From Flammeovirgaceae bacterium (GTDB lineage Bacteria; Bacteroidota; Bacteroidia; Cytophagales; Cyclobacteriaceae), in the NCBI GenBank assembly GCA_020635915.1, contig JACJYU010000003.1, positions 1-64,000 of the forward strand: DNA of 64,000 bases, written 5' to 3'. Positions within the stretch are counted from its first letter, which is position 1; every line of letters starts with the position of its first letter. The notes below the pieces were generated by a model, which had not been told where the DNA came from, did not search any database, and worked only from the letters and a program-made list of their open reading frames with translations. Shown here one piece after another: positions 8,734 to 17,704 of this stretch. Made by a program: the position numbers and the translations under genes.

Positions 8734-10206
8734 TTAATAATAGGTAAGCCTTCTCACTTTGGCAATGTGCTTGGCCAGCCGGATCACCTGCCGCGTGTAG
8801 CCATACTCATTGTCGTACCAAACGTACAGCACCACGTTCTTTTTGTCTGGGTGGATGATGGTGGCAGGGCTATCAAATACGGAGCAGCAGGGGTTCCCGA
8901 TGATATCGTTGGACACCAACTCTTCATTTATGGAATAATAAATCTGGCTGACGAGACCCCCGTTGAGGGCGGCATCTTTCAATAGGCCGTTGACTTCCTC
9001 GCGGGTGGTTTCCCTGTCCACCGTTAGATTCATGATGGCGAGGGACCCATTGGGGGTAGGCACCCGCACGGCATTGGCCGTCAGCTTGTCCTTTAGGCCG
9101 GGGATCACTTTTGTTACCGCTTTGCCCGCCCCAGTTTCGGTAATGACCATATTGATGGCCGCTGAACGGCCCCTTCTGTGGTGCTTGTGCATGTTGTCCA
9201 GCAGGTTCTGGTCGTTGGTATAGGCATGCACGGTTTCTATATGCCCTTTGGCGATGCCCAGCTTGTCGTTTATAACCTTGAGCACCGGCACGATGGCATT
9301 GGTGGTGCAAGAGGCCGCGGAGTAAAGGTCTTCTTTGTCCAGGTCGATATCGGAGTGGTTGACGCCATAAACGATATTTGAAAAGTCCTTGCCGGGAGCG
9401 GTGAGCAGCGCCTTGCTTACCCCCTTGGCTTTCACGTGTTTTCCAAAGGTTTCCCTGTCGCGGAAAGCCCCGGTATTGTCGATGAGCAAAGCATTGGTGA
9501 TGCCGTAGGCCTCATAGTCGATTTTCTCAGGGCTGTCGGATTCGATCATGTGCACGATCTGCCCGTTGATGTGCAGCGCCTTGTTTTCAAGGTCTTCCAC
9601 AATTACGCCTTTGAAAGGCCCATGCACGGAGTCCGTTCTCAACAAGGCCGCCCTTTTGACAATGTTGGCGTCCGAATTTCCGCGCGAAACGATGGCCCGC
9701 AACCGCAATTGCTGTCCCTTCCCCGCATTTTCCACCAACTCGCGTGCGGCAAGGCGGCCAATGCGGCCAAACCCAAACAATATCACATCCCGTGGCACCA
9801 GGGGCTTGTCGTGGCCATTTTCAAACCTCTTGAGTTTTTTGTTGATAAAGTCGGATTTGCTTTCAAAGTTTTCTTTCTCTTCCTGCCACTCATAGGCCAG
9901 CCTCCCAATATCTATCCTTGAGGGGCTATAGTTGCCTTCCACGATAAGCTTGGCCAATTCGGCCGAATCAAAAATATTAATGGGCTTGTTGACCACGTCT
10001 TTGGCATATTTATGCAGGCTTAAAATCCCGGACACGTTTTGGTCGATGAGCCTGTTTTTAAACAGCATCAACTCTATGCTCCTGTTGTAGAAAAGCGCCC
10101 CAATAGACCCGATCAGGCCAATGGCGGCCATCTCTTTGTTGGTCCAGTCGTTGAGTTCTTCTTCGTATTTTGTGGTCGTTCCGTTGTCTGCTACCTGGGT
10201 TTTCAT
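8734..10206 (-). CDS. gap: Glyceraldehyde-3-phosphate dehydrogenase with N-terminal extension
   Basis: Oxidises glyceraldehyde-3-phosphate with phosphate and NAD(P)+ in glycolysis/gluconeogenesis; cytoplasmic. Numbered from the Met at 10206 (490 residues), the Rossmann motif GFGRIGR is at 145-151, the catalytic Cys300 is in SAASCTTNA and the catalytic His327 is in ETVHAYT. A typical GAPDH has about 335 residues; here about 138 residues precede the Rossmann fold. This extension looks helical (for example EEELNDWTNKEMAAIGLIGSIG) and has no signal peptide. Similar long forms occur in Bacteroidota, but I do not know the role of the extension. A start four codons upstream (10218) is equally possible. 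An open frame continues upstream to 10401, but that part is low-complexity and unlike protein. A hairpin lies just downstream. Confidence 0.93.
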   Translation of the reverse strand: MKTQVADNGTTTKYEEELNDWTNKEMAAIGLIGSIGALFYNRSIELMLFKNRLIDQNVSGILSLHKYAKDVVNKPINIFDSAELAKLIVEGNYSPSRIDIGRLAYEWQEEKENFESKSDFINKKLKRFENGHDKPLVPRDVILFGFGRIGRLAARELVENAGKGQQLRLRAIVSRGNSDANIVKRAALLRTDSVHGPFKGVIVEDLENKALHINGQIVHMIESDSPEKIDYEAYGITNALLIDNTGAFRDRETFGKHVKAKGVSKALLTAPGKDFSNIVYGVNHSDIDLDKEDLYSAASCTTNAIVPVLKVINDKLGIAKGHIETVHAYTNDQNLLDNMHKHHRRGRSAAINMVITETGAGKAVTKVIPGLKDKLTANAVRVPTPNGSLAIMNLTVDRETTREEVNGLLKDAALNGGLVSQIYYSINEELVSNDIIGNPCCSVFDSPATIIHPDKKNVVLYVWYDNEYGYTRQVIRLAKHIAKVRRLTYY

Positions 10207-10400
10207 TGCATTTGGCATTAAAATTACAATTGCGCAAATATCGCAAATTTTTGCCATGTTTTGCCCATGATATTGCTCAGTTGGCGGGGTGATTTTGCGC
10301 ACAGGTGCCAAAAGGTTTTTGGGGACCATGACATGTCCGACAATTGGTATACGGCACAAGGGGCGATGGTAACCCCTCTGGCAATGGGCATGGCACGCCA

Positions 10401-11075
10401 CTACCGGTCCCGCCCGCGCTGCCCGCCCAGCCTGATGGCCCCGGCATAAAACACCTGGGCGGCCACTGCCATCAGCACATGGCTCAGGTCAATATGGTTG
10501 AACCAGATGTGGGGGGAGGCTTCGTTCATGAAGACCAGGGCGGCAATACTGGCGATGCCCACCCCTGCCACAATGCAAAGGCTTCCCCTGTCGCGTGTTT
10601 TGAGGTACACAAAGCCGTGAAAGGACAGCACCACCGCCAACAGGCCATAGCCGGAATGGAATTCCACCCACTGGAAGTCAAGGGTGTAAATGGTAATGGC
10701 CATGACGGTGGCCAATTCCAGGATGTTGAGCAGCAGGAAGGATTTGCCAATGCGTGGGTCAACCAGCGGCCTTGCATGCTCAATGGAAGACCGCTCGATA
10801 AGGGCTATCGAAAACATGCTCAGTATCCACCCGGGAAGCTTCCAGGCAAACGAAAAGGCGTATAAAAACCCATGACCGATTATGCCGCCAAAAAAAGTGG
10901 CCAATCCCATCAATAAAAAATACAACCGAAAGTAAAGTTGGGTTTTGCCACCTGGTTTTCTTTTTTTCAGCTTGTGGAAAGCGGTAAGGCATACGGCAGC
11001 GACAATCAAATCGGTGAGCATGTTCACCGGTTCGTCCACCCTTAGCCCGAATAGTGAAATGGAAGGTTGCGGCAC
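10401..11075 (-). CDS. Polytopic inner-membrane protein of unknown function
   Basis: 224 residues with about seven hydrophobic segments and short polar loops; no signal peptide and no catalytic motif I recognise. The order is a conserved-looking N-terminus (ISLFGLRVDEPVNMLTDL), a basic loop (HKLKKRKPGG), then helices with scattered His residues (GGIIGHGF, VEFHSGYG, FNHIDLSHVLM). It resembles the small seven-helix DUF6962-type proteins of Bacteroidota, though that assignment is from memory. The start is GTG at 11075, 24 nt below a good -7 box; ATG at 11021 would remove the first 18 residues. It is followed on the same strand by gap after about 190 nt. Confidence 0.7.
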   Translation of the reverse strand: MPQPSISLFGLRVDEPVNMLTDLIVAAVCLTAFHKLKKRKPGGKTQLYFRLYFLLMGLATFFGGIIGHGFLYAFSFAWKLPGWILSMFSIALIERSSIEHARPLVDPRIGKSFLLLNILELATVMAITIYTLDFQWVEFHSGYGLLAVVLSFHGFVYLKTRDRGSLCIVAGVGIASIAALVFMNEASPHIWFNHIDLSHVLMAVAAQVFYAGAIRLGGQRGRDR

Positions 11076-11098
11076 TCGTGAAAAGTTACTTCTTCTTT

Positions 11099-11106
11099 CA
11101 AAAGTA
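11099..11106 (-). promoter_or_regulatory. -7 box TACTTTTG for the membrane protein gene
   Basis: Fits the Bacteroidota consensus TAnnTTTG and lies 24 nt before the GTG start. It overlaps a small inverted repeat, GTTACTT / AAGTAAC with a 10-nt loop (11085-11108), which might be an operator or a terminator of the upstream tonB unit. Confidence 0.5.
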
Positions 11107-11146
11107 ACGATTATAACAACACCTGGTTTTTAGGTGGGTGGCGGGA

Positions 11147-11821
11147 TCAACCTAGTTTGAACACAATGGGTATCACGATTTTTGTTTTCACGGCATTGCC
11201 CCGTTGCCTGCCTGGCTTCCACTTGGGCGATTTGGCCACTACCCTTACGGCTTCCTCGTCACAACCACCGCCAATTCCTTTCAACACCACGATATCGTTC
11301 AGTGCCCCGTCTTTTCCTACAATGGCCTGCACAAACACCTTGCCTTCTATGGCCATGGACCTTGCCTGCCGGGGGTAGTGCATGTTTTCCCTAAGGAATT
11401 TCAAGAACTCCGCATTTCCTCCCGGGAATTGTGGCTTGTCTTCCACAATCACAAAAATTTCGTCCGTCTCCTCCTTTGCGATTTCCTCCACGGGGGCCAG
11501 CCTTATGGCTTCGGTGGGTTCATTGATCTCGGCATCAATTTTTATTTCCAGGTCAGCTTTTATTTCTTCCTCGTCTGGCACTTCCGTGATTTTCGGCACG
11601 ATCGCTTTGGGCGGGGGAGGAGGGACCTGTTCGGTAATGGGTATGTTTAGCAGTTCGTCATTGAAATTGTCGTACTGCGCAAAATTTACCGCATGGCCAT
11701 CACCTTCCGATTTCCACTCAAAAACCGTGACCACCATCCCCAACGTTATGGCCAGTGACAGGGAAAACAACATTCCGCGAAATTGATGAACATCTGCCCT
11801 TGGGTTTTTCTTCAGCTCCAT
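11147..11821 (-). CDS. TonB-family energy transducer
   Basis: 224 residues: a short cytoplasmic start, one membrane anchor at about 17-35, a proline run (PPPPP, about 67-71), a long acidic periplasmic spacer (PDEEEIKADLEIKIDAEINE), and a C-terminal TonB domain from about 135 with PQFPGGNAEFLKFL and IEGKVFVQAIVGKDG. TonB proteins carry the energy of the proton gradient from ExbB/ExbD to outer-membrane receptors. The acidic spacer replaces the usual basic Lys-Pro-rich one, and the anchor lacks an obvious SHLS-type motif, so its receptors may be specialised. No exbB, exbD or receptor gene is adjacent. Its upstream region holds operator-like repeats. Confidence 0.88.
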   Translation of the reverse strand: MELKKNPRADVHQFRGMLFSLSLAITLGMVVTVFEWKSEGDGHAVNFAQYDNFNDELLNIPITEQVPPPPPKAIVPKITEVPDEEEIKADLEIKIDAEINEPTEAIRLAPVEEIAKEETDEIFVIVEDKPQFPGGNAEFLKFLRENMHYPRQARSMAIEGKVFVQAIVGKDGALNDIVVLKGIGGGCDEEAVRVVAKSPKWKPGRQRGNAVKTKIVIPIVFKLG

Positions 11822-12142
11822 TTCTATAGTGCTTTACCGTTATTGCCTTGTACGGTCAAGTTGCCTTAAGGTGACATATTTTTTTGATTTTTTTTTATCA
11901 TCAGTTGCAAAGTGGCCTGAAGCGGACAGTGTCCGGTGTGTCCGGTAAGGTTATCGACCTGGTGCTTTACTATTTATTCTTTGTCAAAAAAAATATTAAA
12001 ATTTATTTTGCAACCCAACTTGGGCTTTTGCGTTAGACAATGGTTATTTTTTTCCAATCTTTTGAATAGGGAAATGCTTTCAAGGTGCCTGGGCCTGGCC
12101 AGCCAGTAGGTCAGGAGGGTTTTGGGTGGGTTCGTGCAACGG
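11822..12142. other. 321-nt intergenic region upstream of tonB
   Basis: No reading frame of note. It is AT-rich with poly-T/poly-A tracts (11879-11898 and 11985-12000). It holds a perfect 9-nt tandem repeat, GTGTCCGGT twice (11929-11946), whose first copy also forms an inverted repeat CGGACA-G-TGTCCG (11923-11935). No perfect TAnnTTTG box was found for tonB on the minus strand. Confidence 0.6.
11923..11946. promoter_or_regulatory. Operator-like repeat upstream of tonB
   Basis: CGGACA and TGTCCG flank a single G, then TGTCCG occurs again 3 nt later. This compact palindrome plus direct repeat lies about 105 nt before the tonB start codon, a plausible regulator-binding site. No regulator gene is adjacent. 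Confidence 0.3.
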
Positions 12143-13627
12143 TCACCCCCACGGTGCCCCCTCTTTGTTTATCTTAAGTGCCTCGTAAACCTGGTCCATG
12201 CCATTGGGGGAGTCGGCCAATACGATGAGTTTGTCCTGGGCTTCAATGACAGTGGAGCCATTGGGCGTAATATATTTGTCGTTGCGCTTGATCATGGCGA
12301 TAATGGCCGTTCGGGGAAAGGTGAGGTCCACGATTTTTTTTCCTACAGCAAAGCTGTTCCCAAAGATTTCTATTTCTTCCATGGCCGTCTTAGGGTATTC
12401 TTTGTGAAGTTGGTCCACCGGATCGAGTGGTTTTACTTTTTCAGGGAGGGCCACACGCAACCATTTGGAAAGGACGGTGAGGGTGGTGCCCTGGACCAGC
12501 ACCGAGGTTACGGAAATGAAGAAAACGATATTGAAGATCATCCCTGCCTTATCGATGCCTGCTAGCAGCGGATAGGTGGCAAACACAATGGGCACGGCAC
12601 CCCTTAGCCCCACCCAGGATATATAAAGGCGGCTTTTCAGCCTCATTTTGAAGGGCAGCAGGCTCAGGAAAACACTCAACGGCCGGGCCACCAATATAAG
12701 GAAAAGGGAAATGAGAAGGCCGATGCCAAATACCGGGAAAACCTGGGTCGGAAATACGAGCAGCCCCAGGGTCAGGAACAATACGATTTGCATCAGCCAG
12801 GCCAGCCCATCGAACATTTTAAGTATGGTTTTTTTGTGGATCAACTCCTGGTTGCCCAGGTACACGGCACAAATGTAAATGGCGAGGAACCCGTTCCCCC
12901 CTAAAAAATCGGTTGCCGAAAAAGTGATGAACATCAAGGTAATCACCAGCACAGGGTAAAGCCCTTCGAAGTCGAGGTGTATCCGGTTGATCACCAGTTT
13001 GCTGAGCTTGCCGAAAAGTATCCCGGCAAGGGCCCCCAACATCATCTGTGACAAAAAAAGCGGGACAATGGAAAACAGGCTTTTTTCCTGGTCGACCACC
13101 AACGAAAGAAAGGCGATGGTCAGCACATAGGCCATCGGGTCATTGCTCCCACTTTCCAATTCCAAAGTGGGCCTCAGGTTGTTTTTAAGGGCAAGGCTTT
13201 TGGACCGCAAAATGGAAAAGACCGCGGCAGCATCGGTAGACGATACAATAGAGCCCAGCAGCATGCTTTCATAAATGGTAAAATCGGTGACAAACCATAC
13301 AAACGTGCCCAGCGACAATGCCGTGAGCAACACGCCCAGGGTCGAAAGTGTCACCCCTTTCCACAAAATAGGTTTAACGGAAGACCAGTGAGTGTCAAGG
13401 CCACCGGAAAAAAGTATGAAATTAAGCGAAATGATACCTATAAACTGGGCGAGCCCTGGGTCGTTGAAAAGTATTCCCCCTATGCCGTCCGATCCAGCCA
13501 GCATTCCGATGGTCAAGAACAACAGCAGGGTGGGAACACCAAACCGGTAGGTGGTCTTGCCCGCAACGATGCTTATAAAAAGCAGGATGGAGCCAATGAG
13601 AAGTATGTTCTCTATCGTTAAGCTCAT
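12143..13627 (-). CDS. Potassium/proton antiporter, CPA1 family (NhaP2/CvrA-like)
   Basis: 494 residues. About twelve membrane helices fill residues 1-385, with CPA-type motifs: SGGLDTHW in an early helix, STDAAAVFSIL, ESGSNDPMAYVL (the ND pair expected for ion and proton binding) and GLRGAVPIVFA. A soluble C-terminal TrkA_C-like domain of about 90 residues follows (GKKIVDLTFPRTAIIAMIKRN). That layout is typical of K+/H+ exporters of the NhaP2/CvrA type, which help with K+ homeostasis at high osmolarity or alkaline pH; the choice of K+ over Na+ is inferred from the family. It is monocistronic, with a -7 box 20 nt before the start. Confidence 0.88.
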   Translation of the reverse strand: MSLTIENILLIGSILLFISIVAGKTTYRFGVPTLLLFLTIGMLAGSDGIGGILFNDPGLAQFIGIISLNFILFSGGLDTHWSSVKPILWKGVTLSTLGVLLTALSLGTFVWFVTDFTIYESMLLGSIVSSTDAAAVFSILRSKSLALKNNLRPTLELESGSNDPMAYVLTIAFLSLVVDQEKSLFSIVPLFLSQMMLGALAGILFGKLSKLVINRIHLDFEGLYPVLVITLMFITFSATDFLGGNGFLAIYICAVYLGNQELIHKKTILKMFDGLAWLMQIVLFLTLGLLVFPTQVFPVFGIGLLISLFLILVARPLSVFLSLLPFKMRLKSRLYISWVGLRGAVPIVFATYPLLAGIDKAGMIFNIVFFISVTSVLVQGTTLTVLSKWLRVALPEKVKPLDPVDQLHKEYPKTAMEEIEIFGNSFAVGKKIVDLTFPRTAIIAMIKRNDKYITPNGSTVIEAQDKLIVLADSPNGMDQVYEALKINKEGAPWG

Positions 13628-13646
13628 TCATGTGATATTACGAACC

Positions 13647-13654
13647 CAAAGATA
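13647..13654 (-). promoter_or_regulatory. -7 box TATCTTTG for the antiporter gene
   Basis: Perfect TAnnTTTG, 20 nt upstream of the ATG at 13627. Directly abutting it, at 13654-13667, is a tandem repeat of AGTGATA, a possible regulator site. Confidence 0.6.
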
Positions 13655-13861
13655 GTGATAAGTGATAGTAGTGTTGAACGGGACGTTTGGGCAACGCAAT
13701 TTTTTTTGCACCCGTCAGCACTGGGGAAAAACACCCAAAGCAGGCACCGTTATCCAGACTGTGCACTGGCCGCGGCCCTTTTGGCCTTAAACCCTGGGCA
13801 GACAGGGAAGGATTTCCCATTGGGCCTGTGTTGCCCAACGAAAAGAACGGGTATTGTGGGC

Positions 13862-16288
13862 CTATTCCGAACGCAAGGACTTGGCGGGGTTGGCCCTTGC
13901 CGCCTTAAAGGATTGGTAGCTGATGGTGAGCCAGGAAAGGACCAGCGCGGCCCCGCCCCCGGACATTACCGTCAGGGGCGTTACCTCCACACGGTACGCA
14001 AACGTTTGCAGCCAGTGGCCCATTCCAAAATAGGCGAGGGGCGCTGCCAGGATAAAGGAAACGGCCACCAACCGGGTGAAGCCACCGGAAAGCATGACCA
14101 CCACCTGGGCCACGGAAGACCCCATTACCTTTCGGATGCCTATTTCCTTGGCACGTTGCTCCGCGGTGAACGTGGCCAGCCCCAACAGCCCCAGGCAGGC
14201 AATGGCAATGGCCAGAAAGGTAAAAACGGTAAACACCGAGCCCATCCTCTGTTCGGCACGGAATAACGCGTCAAACTCCTGGTCCACAAAAACATAGTCA
14301 AATGGGGCATTGTTGGAAAGCGTCTTCCATTGCTGGCCAATGAACCGAACGGTGTTTTGGATGTCGTTCCCGTCCAGCCGGATACTGATCATGGACGACT
14401 CGGGGCGGTAGAACAACAAAAAGGGTTTTACCTTTTGCTTTAACGACTCAAAATTAAAATCCTTGACCACGCCCACTACTTTCATCCTTTTGCCAATCCC
14501 GCCCCCATCTTCATACTCACCTATTTCCTTGTCTTCGATGTTGTCCCATCCTATTAATTTCATGGCCGCTTCGTTCAATATCACGGCATTGGAATCGGAA
14601 GCGATGTCTTTTGAAAAATTCCTGCCTTCCACCATTTTCATTTTCATGGTGGGGATGTGGTCCTGGTCTACCCGGTTTACCCAAAAAAGAATGTCTTCTG
14701 CCTTTTCCCCAAGGGGGCGGTATACGGAACTGTTGTTGATAAGGGGGGGCACGGATTGCGAATAGCTTACACCTATTATTCCTTTGTGCTGGGCAAGCGT
14801 GTTTTTAAAGGCCTCGCGGGCAGTGCCCAACTTGTTTACGTTGTCAATGACGAGCACATTTTCTTTTGCAAAGCCAAGGTTCTTGTTTTGGAGCAGTTTC
14901 AATTGTTGGAACACCACCATGGTGGAAATGATCAGGGCGATGGAGATGGTGAATTGCAATACCACCAGGGTGCTCCTCACCCCACCACTTTTAAAACCCG
15001 CCCGGATTTTTCCTTTCAGGACCTCCACCGGCTGGAATGAAGTAAGGTACAAGGCTGGATAAACCCCGGCACCCAGCCCTACCAACAAAACCAGCAAGGC
15101 CATCCCCAGTATAAACGGTAAGGAAAGCAGGGAGCCTGCACCTATGGTTTTTCCTGACAGTTGGTTGAAGGCCGGAAGCACCAACCAAATGACAAGGATG
15201 GCCACCAGGAGCGAAAACAGGGCATACAATATCGATTCGGAAAAAAATTGGGCAATAAGCCTGCCCCTCAAGGCGCCTACGGTTTTTCGTATGCCCACTT
15301 CCTTGGCCCGGTTGGCAGACCTCGCGGTGGCCAGGTTCATGAAGTTGATACAGGCTATGGCGATGATAAACACCCCAATGGCCCCAAAGATGTACAGGTA
15401 CTGGATGTTCCCGTTAGGGGAAACCTGTTCGGCAAAAGTGGATTTCAGGTGAATGTCGGTAAGCTTTTCATACTTAAAGGAATACGCGCCCCCCTGTTTG
15501 CGAAACTCGTCAATGGAAATACCGATAAATTGCTGGATCTCAGGGCCCACATACTTGTCCACCAGGGCATCAAATTTGGGCTGAAGGTGGGGGTCGGCAT
15601 TGGGCTTCACCTTGTAATATGTGTAGACGTTGTTGCTTGTCCAGTATGTGTCCTTCGATCCTTTCCAGGTTTCCATCGACTCCAGTATGTTAAAGGTGAA
15701 GTGGGAATTGGAGGGCGGGTTTTTGGCAATGCCGGTTACTTCACACGCCCTTCCTGAGGTCCCCACCAACATTATTTTGCCCAGGGGAGCGGTATCCCCC
15801 TGGCCCTGGTAGTTAAAATATTTTTTGGCGGCATCCTCAGTGATCACCACTTTATTGGGGCCACGCAGCACTTCGTCTTTGTTGCCTTCCAACAGCACAA
15901 AAGAAAAGAATGAGAAGAAATTGGAGTCGGCCAACATAATCTGGTCTTCGGTGAAGCCCTTGTCACCATATTGGACCAAAACTTTTTTGATGGGCATTAT
16001 GCGAATGGACGATCCCACTTCCGGGATTTCATCCACCAGTGCCGCGGCCACCGGGGTGGCGGTAGAAGCCATGTTGAAATCCTGGTCGGCCAGCCGGCCC
16101 ACCACGCCAAGCCGGTAAATCCGGTCGGCATCTTTGTGAAACCGGTCATAACTTAACTCATCGGTGATGTACAATAATATGAGGAGCGCGGTGGCCATGC
16201 CCACGGTAAGGCCAAAAATGTTGATGGTGGCGTAGAACTTTTGGTTTTTAATGCCGCGAAGGACAACTTTCAGGTAATTTTTCCACAT
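13862..16288 (-). CDS. FtsX/MacB-type ABC transporter permease
   Basis: 808 residues with two repeats of one membrane helix, a periplasmic MacB-like core domain and three further helices: N-terminal helix at about 20-40, core to about 285, helix cluster about 285-430, second core about 450-680 and the last helices about 690-795. Diagnostic pieces are CINFMNLATARSANRAKEVGIRK and the equivalent RAKEIGIRKVMGSS in the second half. Such permeases, with an ATPase, couple cytoplasmic ATP hydrolysis to movements in the envelope rather than to classical transport. No ATPase gene is adjacent. The start at MWKNYLK (16288) fits the family; an upstream in-frame Met at 16333 adds non-conserved residues. 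It is one of four related permeases in the window. Confidence 0.88.
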   Translation of the reverse strand: MWKNYLKVVLRGIKNQKFYATINIFGLTVGMATALLILLYITDELSYDRFHKDADRIYRLGVVGRLADQDFNMASTATPVAAALVDEIPEVGSSIRIMPIKKVLVQYGDKGFTEDQIMLADSNFFSFFSFVLLEGNKDEVLRGPNKVVITEDAAKKYFNYQGQGDTAPLGKIMLVGTSGRACEVTGIAKNPPSNSHFTFNILESMETWKGSKDTYWTSNNVYTYYKVKPNADPHLQPKFDALVDKYVGPEIQQFIGISIDEFRKQGGAYSFKYEKLTDIHLKSTFAEQVSPNGNIQYLYIFGAIGVFIIAIACINFMNLATARSANRAKEVGIRKTVGALRGRLIAQFFSESILYALFSLLVAILVIWLVLPAFNQLSGKTIGAGSLLSLPFILGMALLVLLVGLGAGVYPALYLTSFQPVEVLKGKIRAGFKSGGVRSTLVVLQFTISIALIISTMVVFQQLKLLQNKNLGFAKENVLVIDNVNKLGTAREAFKNTLAQHKGIIGVSYSQSVPPLINNSSVYRPLGEKAEDILFWVNRVDQDHIPTMKMKMVEGRNFSKDIASDSNAVILNEAAMKLIGWDNIEDKEIGEYEDGGGIGKRMKVVGVVKDFNFESLKQKVKPFLLFYRPESSMISIRLDGNDIQNTVRFIGQQWKTLSNNAPFDYVFVDQEFDALFRAEQRMGSVFTVFTFLAIAIACLGLLGLATFTAEQRAKEIGIRKVMGSSVAQVVVMLSGGFTRLVAVSFILAAPLAYFGMGHWLQTFAYRVEVTPLTVMSGGGAALVLSWLTISYQSFKAARANPAKSLRSE

Positions 16289-16379
16289 ATCTTGGGGTGT
16301 TGGCCACGGGTAAGATGCAGGGCGTGCCCACAAGGTTGCAGCGGAGGCGCAAATTTCCAGGGAGTGCCCCCTCTTTTCT

Positions 16380-16387
16380 TATCTTTG
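16380..16387 (+). promoter_or_regulatory. -7 box TATCTTTG for the Bcr/CflA exporter
   Basis: Perfect TAnnTTTG, 15 nt before the ATG at 16403, so the mRNA leader would be very short. It supports that start over the in-frame upstream Met at 16241, which would lie before the promoter and inside the divergent permease gene. Confidence 0.6.
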
Positions 16388-16402
16388 CCCCCGCATTCAT
16401 AC

Positions 16403-17638
16403 ATGAACAGAAAGAAATACTATTTTTTCACCATCCTTATCCTGGGTGGGTTGGCCACCATTAGCCCGTTTTCCATCGACATGTACCTACCGGGGTTCAC
16501 GGCCATTGCCAAAGACCTGGACACCGGTATTGACCAGGTGCAGTTGTCATTGACCAGTTACATCTTCGGGATTTCCATTGGGCAATTGTTTTATGGCCCT
16601 TTGCTGGACCGGTTTGGAAGGCGAAAGCCCTTGTACTCTGGGCTGGCCATCTATATCCTGGCCTCCGTTGGGTGCGCTTTTACCAACTCCGTGGAGTCGT
16701 TGATCATAATGCGCTTTTTGCAGGCCATAGGAGGGTGTGTGGGCATGGTGGCCGCGCAGGCCCTGGTGAGGGACTTGTTTCCCGTAAACAAAACCGCCCA
16801 GGTTTTTTCTTTGATCATTTTGGTGATAGCCGTGTCGCCCATGGTGGCGCCTACACTGGGCGGCTACATAACGGGCTCCATCGGATGGCATTGGGTTTTT
16901 ATAATCCTGGCCATCATCGCTTTGGCCATCGTTGCGGCCGTATATTTCTTTTTGCCAACAGGAAAAAGGGCGGACCATTCCATTTCACTCAAGCCAAAGG
17001 CCGTGTTGGCCAGCTATTATGAGGTGACCAGGCAGCCCCAATTCCTCATTTACACGGTGGCGGGCGGCATTGCCATGGCGGGCCCGTTTGCCTATATCGC
17101 AGGGTCATCCGATGTGTATATGAACATCTACCACCTTACCGAACAACAGTATGGGTGGGCCTTTGCCTTTGTGGCTTTTGGCATGATAGGGACAACCCAA
17201 TTGAACCATTTATTGCTTAAACATTACGACAGTAAAAAGCTTATAAGCGTGGCGTTGTTGCAGCAGGTTGTGGTGGGCACCCTCCTGGTGGTGGGCACGT
17301 GGTACAATTGGTTTGGGCTTTTTGGTTTTACCTCACTCGTATTCTTGTTTGTTTCCGCGCATGGCATCATGTCGCCCAATACCACGGCTTTGTCCATGGC
17401 GCCTTTTACCCGGCATGCCGGCAGTGCTTCGGCATTGCTCGGGAGCTTCCGGCTGGGCGTGGCGGCATTGGTTTCCGCCATGGTGAGCATTTTGCACGAT
17501 GGCACCAGTTTTCCGATGGCGGCAATTATGCTTGCCTGTGCCCTTATCGGGCTGATATTGCTCAATTCAGGACTGGCCGTGGTCAAGTACCGGGCTCGTA
17601 AGGCCGATTTGGAAAAGGAAGTTGCCTCTATTATATAA
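16403..17638 (+). CDS. MFS exporter, Bcr/CflA (drug resistance) family
   Basis: 411 residues with twelve predicted membrane helices. The N-terminal SPFSIDMYLPGFTAIAKDL is the hallmark of the Bcr/CflA group, and the loop 2-3 motif DRFGRRKPLY is the general MFS signature. Family members pump out bicyclomycin, chloramphenicol, sulfonamides or small peptides by proton antiport; the substrate here is unknown. It is divergent from the FtsX-type permease and has its own -7 box. An ECF sigma factor gene follows 66 nt after its stop on the same strand; the small gap leaves open whether they share a transcript. Confidence 0.9.
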   Translation: MNRKKYYFFTILILGGLATISPFSIDMYLPGFTAIAKDLDTGIDQVQLSLTSYIFGISIGQLFYGPLLDRFGRRKPLYSGLAIYILASVGCAFTNSVESLIIMRFLQAIGGCVGMVAAQALVRDLFPVNKTAQVFSLIILVIAVSPMVAPTLGGYITGSIGWHWVFIILAIIALAIVAAVYFFLPTGKRADHSISLKPKAVLASYYEVTRQPQFLIYTVAGGIAMAGPFAYIAGSSDVYMNIYHLTEQQYGWAFAFVAFGMIGTTQLNHLLLKHYDSKKLISVALLQQVVVGTLLVVGTWYNWFGLFGFTSLVFLFVSAHGIMSPNTTALSMAPFTRHAGSASALLGSFRLGVAALVSAMVSILHDGTSFPMAAIMLACALIGLILLNSGLAVVKYRARKADLEKEVASII

Positions 17639-17704
17639 TAAATAGTAACACAATTTTTTTGTGCCCCTGTAAGGATTTGTCCCTTCCGGGTACTAATGGT
17701 GTAG

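Noticed and set aside
10219..10401. Upstream extension of the GAPDH frame by about 60 residues.
   Set aside because: The added residues are Cys/His/Pro-rich and unlike any protein domain; Met codons at 10206-10218 fit better.
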